Part shown: piece by piece, positions 54,354-63,735 of the stretch
How the letters are laid out: each line of letters opens with the position of its first letter
How positions within the stretch are numbered: the first letter of the stretch is position 1
Source of the DNA: Pseudomonas sp. B21_DOA
GTDB lineage: Bacteria; Pseudomonadota; Gammaproteobacteria; Pseudomonadales; Pseudomonadaceae
Direction of reading: 5' to 3'
Assembly: GCA_030544685.1 (NCBI GenBank)
Contig: CP086683.1
Coordinates: forward strand, 2,480,001-2,544,000
DNA: 64,000 nt
Notes under the pieces: model-generated
Seen by the model: the letters and a program-made list of their open reading frames with translations, nothing else
The model's database searches: none
What the model was told of the DNA's origin: nothing
Made by a program: the position numbers and the translations under genes

Positions 54354-55533
54354 TTATTTGGAAAGAAACCGCATCCCTTCCTCAAGCCCGCGCAACGTCA
54401 GCGGATACATCTGATCCTCGATCAGATCGCGCACGATGTTGGTCGACGAGGTATAGCCCCAGGTATCTTTCGGATACGGGTTGATCCAGATGAGCTTCTT
54501 GTATTTTTCCATGAAGCGCTGCATCCACACGTAACCCGGCTCTTCGTTCCAGTGCTCGACGCTGCCGCCGGCCTGGGTGATTTCGTACGGGGCCATGGCG
54601 GCGTCGCCGATGAAGATCACTTTGTAGTCGGCGCCATACTTGTGCAGCAGATCCTGGGTCGAGGTGCGCTCGGAAGTGCGGCGCATGTTGTTCTTCCACA
54701 CAGATTCATAAATGAAGTTGTGGAAGTAGAAGTACTCCAGATGTTTGAACTCGGTCTTGCAGGCCGAGAACAGTTCTTCGCAGATCTTCACGTGCGCATC
54801 CATCGATCCGCCGATGTCGAACAGCAGCAACAGCTTCACCGTGTTGCGCCGTTCCGGGCGCATCTGGATATTCAGCAGGCCGGCGTCCTTGGCGGTGTGG
54901 TCGATAGTGCCATCGATATCGAGTTCTTCCGCCGCACCCTGGCGGGCGAACTTGCGCAATCGACGCAGCGCGACCTTGATGTTGCGCGTGCCCAGCTCCA
55001 CCGAGTCGTCGAGGTTCTTGTACTCGCGTTGATCCCAGACCTTGACCGCTTTGCCCTGACGCTTGCCGGCGTCGCCAACCCGGATGCCTTCAGGGTTGGA
55101 AACCGCCGGAGCCAAACGGGCTGGTGCCGCCGGTGCCGATCCATTTGTTGCCGCCGGCGTGGCGTTCCTTCTGTTCTTCCAGACGCTTCTTGAATTCCTC
55201 GATGAGCTTGTCCAGCCCGCCAAGGGACTGGATCTGCGCGCGTTCTTCGTCGCTCAGCGAGCGCTCGAATTCCTTGCGCAGCCAGTCTTCGGGAATCAGC
55301 GCCTGCAAGTGATCGTCGAGTTTCTCCAGGCCATTGAAGTAGGCGCCGAACGCCCGGTCGAATTTGTCGAAATGGCGTTCGTCCTTCACCAGGATCGCCC
55401 GCGACAAGTAATAAAACTCGTCCATGTCGGCGAAGGTCACACGCTGTTTCAGCGCGTTGATCAGGTCGAGCAGCTCGCGCACCGACACTGGCACCTTGGC
55501 AGCACGCATTTCGTTGAACAGGTTGAGCAACAT
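54354..55533 (-). CDS. VWA-domain protein (CoxE-like), one-base insertion
   Basis: A 392-aa protein partnered with a MoxR-type ATPase. The N-terminal helical half (MLLNLFNEMRAAKVPVSVRE to GGTSPFGSGGF) joins a C-terminal VWA domain with the metal site DIGGSMDAH (DxGxS). The two halves read in different frames: one extra base lies at 55093-55099 (GGG or GG run), and removing it links GSGGF to PEGIRVGDAGKR. Together with the ATPase it resembles MoxR-CoxE modules that insert metals or assemble complexes; the client is unknown. Confidence 0.85.
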
Positions 55534-55545
55534 GGCAGCAGCCTC

Positions 55546-56391
55546 TTAGCGGGTGCCGCGCCGGCTCATGAACGCCAGGCGCTCAAGCAGTTGCACGTCT
55601 TGTTCGTTTTTCACCAGTGCGCCAGCCAGTGGCGGAATGGCTTTGGTCGGATCGCGCTCGCGCAGCACCGCTTCGCCGATATTGTCGGCCATCAGCAGTT
55701 TCAGCCAGTCGACCAGCTCGGACGTCGAAGGCTTTTTCTTCAGGCCCGGTACCTTGCGCACGTCGAAAAACACGTCGAGCGCTTCGCTGACCAGATCTTT
55801 CTTGATATCCGGGTAGTGCACGTCGACGATTTTCTGCAGGGTAGTGCGATCAGGGAAGGCGATGTAGTGAAAGAAGCAACGGCGCAGAAAGGCGTCCGGC
55901 AGCTCCTTTTCGTTGTTGGAGGTAATGATGATGATCGGGCGTTTCTTGGCCTTGATGGTCTCGTCGATTTCGTAAACGTAGAACTCCATCTTGTCGAGTT
56001 CTTGCAACAGGTCGTTGGGGAACTCGATGTCGGCCTTGTCGATTTCGTCGATCAGCAGAATCACCCGCTCCTCGGCCTCGAAGGCTTCCCAGAGCTTGCC
56101 TTTCTTCAGGTAGTTGCGCACGTCGTGGACTTTTTCATTGCCCAGCTGCGAGTCGCGCAAACGGCTGACCGCGTCGTACTCGTACAAGCCCTGATGGGCC
56201 TTGGTGGTGGATTTGATGTGCCAGGTGATCAGCTTGGCACCGAACGACTCGGCCAGTTGCTCGGCGAGCATGGTCTTGCCGGTGCCCGGCTCACCCTTGA
56301 CCAGCAGCGGCCGCTCCAGGGTGATGGCGGCGTTGACCGCCAGCTTCAGGTCATCGGTGGCGACGTAAGCCTGGGTGCCTTCGAACTTCAT
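55546..56391 (-). CDS. MoxR-type AAA+ ATPase
   Basis: A 281-aa AAA+ ATPase. Walker A is LLVKGEPGTGKTML; Walker B is VILLIDEIDKADIEF; sensor I falls in IIITSNNEKELP; the arginine finger is in AFLRRCFFHYIAFPD. Such proteins remodel partner complexes, here probably with the VWA protein 12 bp downstream. ATG 56391 (MKFEGTQAYVATDDLKL) is preferred; a TTG two codons earlier is possible. Confidence 0.92.
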   Translation of the reverse strand: MKFEGTQAYVATDDLKLAVNAAITLERPLLVKGEPGTGKTMLAEQLAESFGAKLITWHIKSTTKAHQGLYEYDAVSRLRDSQLGNEKVHDVRNYLKKGKLWEAFEAEERVILLIDEIDKADIEFPNDLLQELDKMEFYVYEIDETIKAKKRPIIIITSNNEKELPDAFLRRCFFHYIAFPDRTTLQKIVDVHYPDIKKDLVSEALDVFFDVRKVPGLKKKPSTSELVDWLKLLMADNIGEAVLRERDPTKAIPPLAGALVKNEQDVQLLERLAFMSRRGTR

Positions 56392-56590
56392 CTGCAAATC
56401 CTCGAACGGTAACGCCGACCTGACGGGCAGGGCGGGGGCGAAAAATCGGATGCCCGACTATAACGCGCACGCCGGTCGACTGTGAACGCAGACGGCTTAT
56501 TCAGTCTCTGAATGGAGCGTCACATGTTGACTCAGTCTCGGCGGATGGCCAGTATTCCGGTATCGCCGATTTGGCGATAGCTTGTAATCC

Positions 56591-56821
56591 ATGTCTACTA
56601 AATACCGGTTTCGCGATAAATACCGCATCCAGCTGCGTGAGAAAGATCACCCACCGCCCCATGTCCACCTGACCGGTGGCGGCGTCGACGTGATGCTCAG
56701 CCTGGAAACGATTGAAGTCATGATGGGCAAGGCCCCGCCGCTGATCGTCAAAGAAGCGTTGGCTTGGGTGGGCGCACATCAGGCGCAACTACTGAAGGAG
56801 TGGAAACGATGTTACCCATGA
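56591..56821 (+). CDS. DUF4160 protein, 76 aa
   Basis: A small basic protein with the DUF4160 core: YRIQLREKDHPPPHVHL, where HPPPHVH is its hallmark, followed by LTGGGVDVML. It overlaps the start of the next gene by 13 bp, so the two are translationally linked. Such pairs with DUF2442 proteins look toxin-antitoxin-like, though the activity has not been settled. Confidence 0.85.
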   Translation: MSTKYRFRDKYRIQLREKDHPPPHVHLTGGGVDVMLSLETIEVMMGKAPPLIVKEALAWVGAHQAQLLKEWKRCYP

Positions 56822-57306
56822 AACGGCCGCGTCTGCGATCTGCGCACGTCCTGTCGGATTTCAGGTTGGCGCTGACATTTATCAATGGTCAGGAACTGAC
56901 AGTTGATTTGGGGACGGATATTCATACTTATCCAGGTCTGCGGCCACTGCTTGATCGCGAAGTCTTTGCGACTGCCGCAGTCGGGGACGAGGGTTGGATC
57001 GTTGAATGGATTGAACCCGACGTACAGATGGGTGCAGACACCTTGTATATGGATGCGCTAGCGCAAAATGCCCAGGATGAGAACACGCGCATTTTTATCG
57101 ATTGGCGCGCCCGTACCGGACTTTCTCTCAATGATGCGGCCGAAGCGCTCGGTGTGAGCGCTCGCAGCATCAGCCGTTACAGCAATGGGCGTGAAGCAGT
57201 GCCACGTTCTTTGGCGTTGGCCTGTCTGGGCTGGGATTCGCTGCAACAGCGTTCATCGATAGCGGCCGAAGACACAGGTCGATATGTCGTCAACCGCAAA
57301 ACTTAA
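56809..57306 (+). CDS. DUF2442 protein with helix-turn-helix, 165 aa
   Basis: Residues about 5-85 carry the DUF2442 fold (HVLSDFRLALTFINGQELTV and WIEPDVQMGADTLY). A C-terminal HTH (TGLSLNDAAEALGVSARSIS, then RYSNGREAVPRSL) resembles XRE-type regulators. ATG 56809 follows GAAGGAG. It probably binds DNA and may autoregulate the pair, as antitoxins do. The stop shares TTAA with the opposed DUF748 gene. Confidence 0.87.
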   Translation: MLPMKRPRLRSAHVLSDFRLALTFINGQELTVDLGTDIHTYPGLRPLLDREVFATAAVGDEGWIVEWIEPDVQMGADTLYMDALAQNAQDENTRIFIDWRARTGLSLNDAAEALGVSARSISRYSNGREAVPRSLALACLGWDSLQQRSSIAAEDTGRYVVNRKT

Positions 57307-58379
57307 TCCTCATCTGGCTTCGGCCGTTCGTACCGCGCATTGAATGCCTGGATGAAGCCATTGCGCAAAATCTGCAGAAACGCTTCAAAGGCGTTGACGT
57401 TCTGCTGGTGAACATTGCCGCTGAGTTCAACGCGGGTGGCGAACTGGTTTTTGTTCTGGTTCTTCAGCACGGTCTCGGTGCCGCCGACCAGCGCTTCCCA
57501 GATTGAGCGGAACAGGCCTTTGTTCTTGTTTTCGACGTCTTGCTGCCAGTTGAATACATCGACGTCGCGCAGCAGGGGTTTGATGTAGCCGGTGAGTCGG
57601 GCTTTCTCTGCCTTGGCTTCGATAACCACGTCGCCGTGGCCGGCGTTGAAGTCGAATTTGCCGTAGGCGGCGGCGAAGTCGTTCATGCGTTTGAGCTCGA
57701 TGTCACGGGCGCGCAGGCGGAATTCGAAGTCTTCGAAGTTGCTCAGTGGATCGAAGGTGGCGGTGGTTTCCAATGGCGCGTGGCCCAGCAGCAACGCCTT
57801 GCCTTCAAAGCGCGCGTCGCGTTTGCCTTCCTTGTCGACCACATTGGTCAGGTTGTAGATACTGGCGTTGACGTTGCTGGCGTTCATGTTCACCGGCGGC
57901 TTGGAATTGAAGTTGCGGAAGGTGATACGGCCGTCGTTGATCTGCACTTCATCGAGGGTGATTGGCAGCAGCTTGCCCAACTGCTCACGCCAGTCGGTGC
58001 CCTGACCGGTCTGCGAGTTCTGTTTGTTGGGGCCGCCGTCGACAAAGTTGATTTCGGGGTTGAGAAATTGCACCTGCGCGACCACGGCATGGTCGTACCA
58101 CAGTGAATGCCAGCTTACCGACAGGTCGATCATCGGCGCATCGACGAACGGCACCGGTACTTTGCCGTCGACCTTGACGATCTTCAGGCCGTTGATTTTG
58201 TAGGCGCCGCGCCACAGCGCGAGGTCGACATCGGTGATCTGGCCACGGTAATCGCCCATGTCCGCAAGTTTGTCATTGAGGTAGTCGCGTACCAGATAGG
58301 GCAGGGCGAAATGCAGGGCGACCAGCAGCACCACGACACCCGTCAGGGTCCAGAGCGGCCAGCTGTAACGACGTTTCAT
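57303..58379 (-). CDS. DUF748 membrane-anchored protein, 358 aa
   Basis: An N-terminal membrane segment ([21 protein letters not shown]) and a long periplasmic part built of repeated beta-strand units ([20 protein letters not shown] and [24 protein letters not shown]), as in AsmA-like and DUF748 proteins. Likely involved in envelope lipid or outer-membrane matters by similarity to AsmA. ATG 58379 is the natural start. It faces cysK. Confidence 0.87.
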   Translation of the reverse strand: MKRRYSWPLWTLTGVVVLLVALHFALPYLVRDYLNDKLADMGDYRGQITDVDLALWRGAYKINGLKIVKVDGKVPVPFVDAPMIDLSVSWHSLWYDHAVVAQVQFLNPEINFVDGGPNKQNSQTGQGTDWREQLGKLLPITLDEVQINDGRITFRNFNSKPPVNMNASNVNASIYNLTNVVDKEGKRDARFEGKALLLGHAPLETTATFDPLSNFEDFEFRLRARDIELKRMNDFAAAYGKFDFNAGHGDVVIEAKAEKARLTGYIKPLLRDVDVFNWQQDVENKNKGLFRSIWEALVGGTETVLKNQNKNQFATRVELSGNVHQQNVNAFEAFLQILRNGFIQAFNARYERPKPDED

Positions 58380-58520
58380 GCCATTGTTCCTTCAAGAGTG
58401 TGGCTTGACGATTCAAAGCGATTGACTCCGCGCGTTTGCAGACGTTCGACCCGACTGGACTGTGATCGGCAACGGGCTTACCTTGGAAGGCTGAATTCAA
58501 CGCTGCATAAGGACCCAGCC

Positions 58521-59495
58521 ATGAGCCGTATTTACGCTGACAATGCCCATTCCATCGGTAATACGCCGCTGGTCCAGATCAACCGCATCGCGCCGCGCGG
58601 CGTCACGATCCTGGCCAAGATCGAGGGGCGCAACCCCGGTTATTCGGTCAAATGCCGGATTGGCGCCAACATGATCTGGGACGCCGAAAGCAGCGGCAAA
58701 CTCAAGCCGGGCATGACCATTGTCGAGCCGACTTCGGGTAATACCGGTATTGGCCTGGCCTTCGTCGCTGCCGCGCGCGGCTACAAACTGATGCTGACCA
58801 TGCCGGCGTCGATGAGCATCGAGCGCCGCAAGGTCCTCAAAGCCCTGGGTGCGGAGCTGGTATTGACCGAGCCGGCCAAGGGCATGAAGGGCGCCATCGA
58901 GAAAGCCGCGGAAATCGTCTCCAGTGATGCCGAGAAATATTTCATGCCGGCGCAATTCGATAACCCGGCCAACCCGGCGATTCACGAAAAGACCACCGGT
59001 CCTGAGATCTGGAACGACACCGACGGCGCCGTGGATGTGCTGGTGGCTGGGGTCGGCACCGGCGGAACCATTACCGGCGTGTCGCGGTATATCAAGAACA
59101 CCGCCGGCAAACCGATTCTGTCGGTTGCCGTCGAGCCGGCGTCTTCGCCCGTCATCACGCAAGCATTGGCCGGTGACGAGATCAAGCCCAGCCTGCACAA
59201 GATTCAGGGTATCGGTGCCGGTTTTGTGCCGAAAAACCTTGATCTGTCGATGGTCGATCGCGTCGAGCAGGTGACGGACGAAGAGTCCAAGGCCATGGCT
59301 TTGCGCCTGATGCAAGAAGAAGGAATTTTGTGCGGCATCTCCTGCGGTGCCGCCATGGCGGTGGCGGTGCGTCTGGCGGAGAAACCAGAGATGCAAGGCA
59401 AAACCATCGTCGTGGTGCTGCCGGATTCGGGTGAGCGTTATCTGTCGAGCATGTTGTTCAGTGACTTGTTCACCGAGCAGGAGAACCAGCAGTAA
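58521..59495 (+). CDS. cysK: Cysteine synthase A (O-acetylserine sulfhydrylase)
   Basis: A PLP enzyme that makes cysteine from O-acetylserine and sulfide, 324 aa. Lys44 in [11 protein letters not shown] binds PLP; the substrate loop is [13 protein letters not shown]; the phosphate loop is [14 protein letters not shown]; CysK-type [10 protein letters not shown] closes the protein. It is longer than the CysM class, supporting CysK. ATG 58521 follows ATAAGGACCCAGCC. Confidence 0.95.
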   Translation: MSRIYADNAHSIGNTPLVQINRIAPRGVTILAKIEGRNPGYSVKCRIGANMIWDAESSGKLKPGMTIVEPTSGNTGIGLAFVAAARGYKLMLTMPASMSIERRKVLKALGAELVLTEPAKGMKGAIEKAAEIVSSDAEKYFMPAQFDNPANPAIHEKTTGPEIWNDTDGAVDVLVAGVGTGGTITGVSRYIKNTAGKPILSVAVEPASSPVITQALAGDEIKPSLHKIQGIGAGFVPKNLDLSMVDRVEQVTDEESKAMALRLMQEEGILCGISCGAAMAVAVRLAEKPEMQGKTIVVVLPDSGERYLSSMLFSDLFTEQENQQ

Positions 59496-59679
59496 TCCTG
59501 TTGATTCAGGTCAGCCGAGGTTCAGGCGCTGTATGTTAATAAAGGCTTTGTTGCGCAATGCTTAACACTGAATCTTGTGTCAGGCGGGTTTTTCCCGGAG
59601 CCGGTAGTGTTTATCATGGCCGGCTGCCATGCCGGGAAAAGGGCATTGCGCAGCGTTGTCTTTATCCAAGGAGTCGTTG

Positions 59680-60618
59680 ATGACCGTTTCATTTGCCGCC
59701 AAGGCGTTTGTGCTGTTGCTGTTCCTGGGCAGCACGCTCTATGTGCATTTGCGCGGCAAGGCGCGTTTGCCGGTATTGCGCCAGTTCGTCAACCACTCGG
59801 CGCTGTTCGCCCCGTACAACGCTTTGATGTACCTGTTCTCCGCAGTGCCGTCCAGACCGTATCTGGATCGCAGCAAGTTTCCGGAACTGGATGTGCTGCG
59901 CGATAACTGGGAAACCATCCGCGACGAAGCCATGCATCTGTTTGACGAGGGCTATATTCGCGCCGCCGAAAAGAACAACGACGCCGGTTTTGGCTCGTTC
60001 TTCAAGAAGGGCTGGAAGCGCTTCTATCTGAAGTGGTACGACAAACCGCTGCCATCAGCCGAAGCCCTGTGCCCGAAAACCGTGGCACTGGTCAGCGCCA
60101 TACCGAACGTCAAGGGCGCAATGTTCGCGCTGCTGCCGGGCGGCAGCCACCTCAACCCGCACCGCGACCCGTTCGCCGGCTCCCTGCGTTATCACCTCGG
60201 TCTGTCGACACCCAACTCTGACGATTGCCGGATCTTCGTCGACGGTCAGGTTTACGCCTGGCGCGACGGCGATGACGTGATGTTCGACGAGACTTACGTG
60301 CACTGGGTCAAGAATGAAACCGATCAGACTCGCGTCATTCTGTTCTGTGACATCGAACGCCCGCTGAGCAACCGCTTGATGACCCGGATCAACCGCTTCA
60401 TCAGCGGCTGGCTGGAGCGCGCCACCGCGCCGCAGAACCTTGATGATGAGCGCGTCGGCGGGATCAACCAGGCCTATGCCTGGAGCAAGAACTTCAGCGA
60501 CCGTTTCAGCGGCGTGGTCAAACAGTGGAAACGCCGCCATCCGAAGGCCTACAGGGTAATGCGCCCGGTGCTGGCGGTGCTGGTGCTGACATTGCTGGGG
60601 TATTGGTTGTTCGGTTAA
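59680..60618 (+). CDS. lpxO: Aspartyl/asparaginyl beta-hydroxylase-like protein (LpxO type)
   Basis: A 312-aa Fe(II)/2-oxoglutarate-type hydroxylase. The N-terminal membrane helix (FVLLLFLGSTLYVHLRG) precedes the double-stranded beta-helix with LLPGGSHLNPHRDPFAGSL (His-x-Asp) and ETYVHWVKN (second His). This matches LpxO, which hydroxylates lipid A myristate, although a true protein hydroxylase cannot be excluded. A second helix (VLAVLVLTLLGYWLF) anchors the C-terminus. ATG 59680 follows AAGGAGTCGTTG. A terminator follows. Confidence 0.87.
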   Translation: MTVSFAAKAFVLLLFLGSTLYVHLRGKARLPVLRQFVNHSALFAPYNALMYLFSAVPSRPYLDRSKFPELDVLRDNWETIRDEAMHLFDEGYIRAAEKNNDAGFGSFFKKGWKRFYLKWYDKPLPSAEALCPKTVALVSAIPNVKGAMFALLPGGSHLNPHRDPFAGSLRYHLGLSTPNSDDCRIFVDGQVYAWRDGDDVMFDETYVHWVKNETDQTRVILFCDIERPLSNRLMTRINRFISGWLERATAPQNLDDERVGGINQAYAWSKNFSDRFSGVVKQWKRRHPKAYRVMRPVLAVLVLTLLGYWLFG

Positions 60619-60634
60619 CGTTTGGCCAGAATTA

Positions 60635-60661
60635 AAAAAACCGCTCCGTAGGAGCGGTTTT
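60635..60661 (+). terminator. Rho-independent terminator after lpxO-like gene
   Basis: AAAACCGCTCC-GTA-GGAGCGGTTTT: a GC-rich stem flanked by A and T tracts, effective in both directions. It lies 17 bp after the stop. Confidence 0.9.
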
Positions 60662-60821
60662 CACAATCGGCCAGCGGCAAGCACTGAGGGCTCATCTTCG
60701 ATGCCGGTGATCAGCAGTTGTAAGAGACGCCGTTGATTAGCGGTCAATTCATGATCAGCCAATCTTCTGGTTTTCAGCGATCTGACCAATGCTTCGGGAG
60801 GTCTCTGTTTCGCTTTTTCAT
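60661..60821 (-). CDS. Small hypothetical protein, 53 aa, one-base frameshift
   Basis: From ATG 60821, 5 bp after GGGAGG, the frame reads MKK and then stops early. If the TTTTT run at 60814-60818 had one more T, it would continue as MKKAKQRPPEALVRSLKTRR and end after DEPSVLAAGRL, 53 codons, a basic helical protein. The fix matches the error type seen elsewhere. Function unknown; it may be expressed with the GNAT-like gene upstream. Confidence 0.6.
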
Positions 60822-60856
60822 GTCGCCTCCCGGTTTGATCAGTAATTGATTGGCTT

Positions 60857-61402
60857 TCACAGTACTGGATTCTCCAAGGTTTTGACAAGGCGGCCTTCGA
60901 TGTCGAAGCTGAACCCCAGCTTCTGATAAACGGGTATCGCCCCGTCCAGCGGCTCTTGTATTTCGATAACATCGCAGCCAACGAAATGCGCGTATTGCTC
61001 AATTACCATCATCGCTAGTAGTCCTATCCGATTTTTCAAAGGATGTGTTCCGCCAGGGCGTCCTTCCAATCTCACAACTCGTAATCTTCGTCGACTATTG
61101 TTCGGGTTCGCAAAACACAGGCCGCAGAGCTGCCCGTCGAACCAGATAGAGATGTCCAATGCGCGTGGTTCACGTGATTTCCACGCGATGACTTCTTGCC
61201 AGAAAAAGCAGGGTTCTTCCCATGTTTCAAAAGCATTCAGCGCATGCCTGTTTATCGGTTCGAACCGAATCAGAGATAAATCCATAATCGAAGCGTCGGC
61301 CGCCTTGAGTTGGCCCTGTAAGCCGCCAATCTGCGAAGCAGCCCGCTTCCTCGCCTCCGACCGATAAACCTGATACCGCAAATACGTCCGTTCCCTTGGC
61401 AT
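60857..61402 (-). CDS. GNAT-like acyltransferase-fold protein, 181 aa
   Basis: The C-terminal half resembles a GNAT fold: LRVVRLEGRPGGTHPLKNRIG, then LLAMMVIEQYAHFVGCDVIEI and YQKLGFSFD, the last a hallmark of the acetyl-CoA region. The N-terminal part (RTYLRYQVYRSEARKRAASQ) is basic and unrecognised. Start ATG 61402 (MPRERTYLRY). Substrate unknown. Confidence 0.78.
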   Translation of the reverse strand: MPRERTYLRYQVYRSEARKRAASQIGGLQGQLKAADASIMDLSLIRFEPINRHALNAFETWEEPCFFWQEVIAWKSREPRALDISIWFDGQLCGLCFANPNNSRRRLRVVRLEGRPGGTHPLKNRIGLLAMMVIEQYAHFVGCDVIEIQEPLDGAIPVYQKLGFSFDIEGRLVKTLENPVL

Positions 61403-61590
61403 ATGATCTCTTGCATTCCGTGTCTCCTGACAATCCATTGCCACCGCCATTTACCCTAATCACCCGACGCCAGACTGTCGCTACCGGCCCTTTGCCCAAG
61501 TCATTGCAATCTGTGTCGCGAGCTGGTTATAGTCAGCTCGCCCGAGCCGCCCGGCTCGCGCTTTCATTTCTTCAATGTGGATCTGTATCC

Positions 61591-61755
61591 ATGCCTGCAT
61601 CCCTCATCAGCGCGGTAGTCGATTCAGCGGTCAACGCTGCCGTCGTGCCGTGCGGGAATCAGCAGCCTGTGCAGATCAGTCATTACCCTCCACCTGTCAG
61701 TAGCACGCCGGTGTGCGCAGTCGTATCGCCGCCGGGCATTGGTGTTCGGGGCTGA
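61591..61755 (+). CDS. Small unknown frame, 54 aa, upstream of EamA gene
   Basis: MPASLISAVVDSAVNAAVVP, then HYPPPVSSTPVCAVVSPPG, a proline- and valine-rich peptide, ending 95 bp before the EamA gene on the same strand. It could be a leader peptide controlling that gene or a small protein in its own right. The frame has ordinary Pseudomonas codon use; the ribosome site is weak (GGATCTGTATCC). Confidence 0.45.
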   Translation: MPASLISAVVDSAVNAAVVPCGNQQPVQISHYPPPVSSTPVCAVVSPPGIGVRG

Positions 61756-61850
61756 TCGGCAGTTTCTGCTGACCCCTGCGCCCGCCAGAAAAAGCTACTG
61801 GATTTCAGCTTCGGCTGAGTTGGCTTCTTGCCTGACTACAGGTGGTATTC

Positions 61851-62714
61851 ATGTTTGTCCTTTCGAAACAGTCCGCGCTCGCGGCGACGTCCACGAGCCT
61901 GTTCGTTCTGCTGTGGAGCAGCGGGGCGATTTTCTCCAAATGGGGGCTGGCCCATGCTTCGCCCTTTGCCTTTCTGCTGATTCGCTTCGCCATCGCCCTG
62001 TGCGGGCTGGTCTTGCTGGCGCCGCTGCTGAGATTGAGGCTCCCCAAGGGTAGCAAGGCGATGCTGTTTGCAATTGCCACGGGACTGGTGTTGCTCGGGG
62101 CCTATCAGATCTTTTATCTGCTGGCGCTCGATTGCAAAGTCACGCCGGGGGTGATGGCGACGATCATGGGCGTTCAACCGATCCTCACCGTGGTACTGAT
62201 GGAGCGCCAGCGTTCGGCGAGCCGCCTGTTCGGCCTGGCGCTGGGCCTGGCCGGGCTGATCATGGTGGTCTATCAGGGTATCGGTCTGGCCGGGATGTCC
62301 TGGGCTGGGATGCTGTTCGGTTTGCTGGCGCTGGCGAGCATGACGCTCGGTTCGATCATGCAAAAACGCATCACCGACAACCCGCTCGGTACGCTGCCAG
62401 TGCAGTACTTGGCCGGCCTGTTGCTCTGCGCGATCTTCGTACCGTTCCAGCCGTTTCACTTCGAGCACAGCGCAGGCTTCATCGTCCCGGTGTTATGGAT
62501 GGGCCTGGTGGTGTCGGTGCTGGCGACGCTGTTGCTGTATCGACTGATCGCGCGGGGCAATCTGGTGAACGTCACCAGCCTGTTCTATCTGGTGCCGGCG
62601 GTGACGGCGGTGATGGATTACCTGATTTTCGGCAATCGGCTGGCGGCGTTGAGCGTGTTGGGAATGCTGCTGATTATTGTTGGATTGGTATTTGTGTTCC
62701 GTAAAACCGGATAG
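61851..62714 (+). CDS. EamA-family (DMT) transporter
   Basis: A 287-aa drug/metabolite transporter with ten predicted membrane segments and two EamA halves: LFVLLWSSGAIFSKWGLAHA in the first and LLALASMTLGSIMQKRITDN in the second. Substrate unknown. ATG 61851 (MFVLSKQSALAAT) is preferred; in-frame GTG 61842 is possible. A second EamA gene lies opposite 114 bp downstream. Confidence 0.88.
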   Translation: MFVLSKQSALAATSTSLFVLLWSSGAIFSKWGLAHASPFAFLLIRFAIALCGLVLLAPLLRLRLPKGSKAMLFAIATGLVLLGAYQIFYLLALDCKVTPGVMATIMGVQPILTVVLMERQRSASRLFGLALGLAGLIMVVYQGIGLAGMSWAGMLFGLLALASMTLGSIMQKRITDNPLGTLPVQYLAGLLLCAIFVPFQPFHFEHSAGFIVPVLWMGLVVSVLATLLLYRLIARGNLVNVTSLFYLVPAVTAVMDYLIFGNRLAALSVLGMLLIIVGLVFVFRKTG

Positions 62715-62748
62715 CCGATAGGCAGGTGGCGCTTGTTGCGCCGCCTTT

Positions 62749-62812
62749 CGCGAGCAGGCTCGCTCCCACATTGGAATGTATTTTTCTGTGGGAGCGAGCC
62801 TGCTCGCGAATA
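62749..62812. repeat. REP doublet (GAGCAGGCTCGC type)
   Basis: CGCGAGCAGGCTCGCTCCC faces GGGAGCGAGCCTGCTCGCG across about 25 bp, between the two convergent EamA genes. Confidence 0.88.
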
Positions 62813-62827
62813 TCTGCGGCAGAAAAT

Positions 62828-63735
62828 CTAACGGACTGACATCTTTGCAGGCTTCACCACCGCCGGCTTCAACACCAGCCACAACGCCGCCGCAATCAGC
62901 ACGCCGCCATAAATGTGCGCCATCGACAACGGCTCATCCAGCAACAACGCCCCCACAGCACGCCGAACGGCGGGATCATGAAGGTCACGGTCATCGACTT
63001 CACCGGGCCGATTGAGCTGAGCAGGCGGAAATAGATGATGTAGGCGAACGCCGTGCAACCCAGGCCCAGGCCGAGCAGCGACAGCCAGACCTGCCAGCCG
63101 CCCCAGCTGACCGGCGGCGCAGTGATGGTGCTATAGGCGAACAGCGGCAGCAAAAACAACGTCGCCCCGAGCATGCTGCCCAGTGCCGACAAACGGCTGT
63201 CCAGCCCACCGGCCTGATCCAGCCAGCGCCGTGCGAGGAATCCGGCAAAGCCGTAACAAGTGGTTGCCAGCAGGCATGCAACTGCGCCCATCAGCAGTTG
63301 CAGATCGAAGGCTACGGGACCGGCGCGCGTCAGCACGCCGACGCCGAACAGGCCGAGGAACACACCGCTGAGCTTGGCCGCCGTGAGCTTTTCGCTGAAG
63401 AACAAACCGCCAATCAACACGCCCATCAATGGCGTGGTGGCGTTGAAGATCGCCGAATAGCCGGCAGGCAATACCTGGGCGGCAACCGAATACAGCGTCG
63501 CCGGAATCCCCGAGTTGATCACGCCGAGCAGCATCACGGTCTTCAGCTTGCCCTTGAAATCCCAGCTGATGCGCATCAGCCCAAGGATCACCAGCAGCCC
63601 GGCAGCCGCGATCGACACGCGAAAGAAACCGGTCGGGATCGTGCCGATCACCGGGGCAATGATGCGCATGAACAGAAAACTCGCGCCCCAGATAGCGGCC
63701 AGCGACAACATGCGGAAAATATCGACAGGGCTCAC
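62828..63735 (-). CDS. EamA-family (DMT) transporter, one-base frameshift
   Basis: A 302-aa DMT transporter with ten membrane segments. LSLAAIWGASFLFMRIIAPV opens the first EamA half and VACLLATTCYGFAGFLARRW the second. The frame is lost at CCCCC 62950-62954. One more C (G in the gene) turns GVLWG into GVLWGALLLDEPLSMAHIYG, the usual end of the family (E-P in the last half), and reaches the stop at 62828. Probably intact in the cell. Substrate unknown. Confidence 0.86.

Noticed and set aside
55063..56412. 449-codon frame on the plus strand opposite the MoxR and VWA genes
   Set aside because: The minus-strand genes have Walker and MIDAS motifs; this frame has none and spans two genes.
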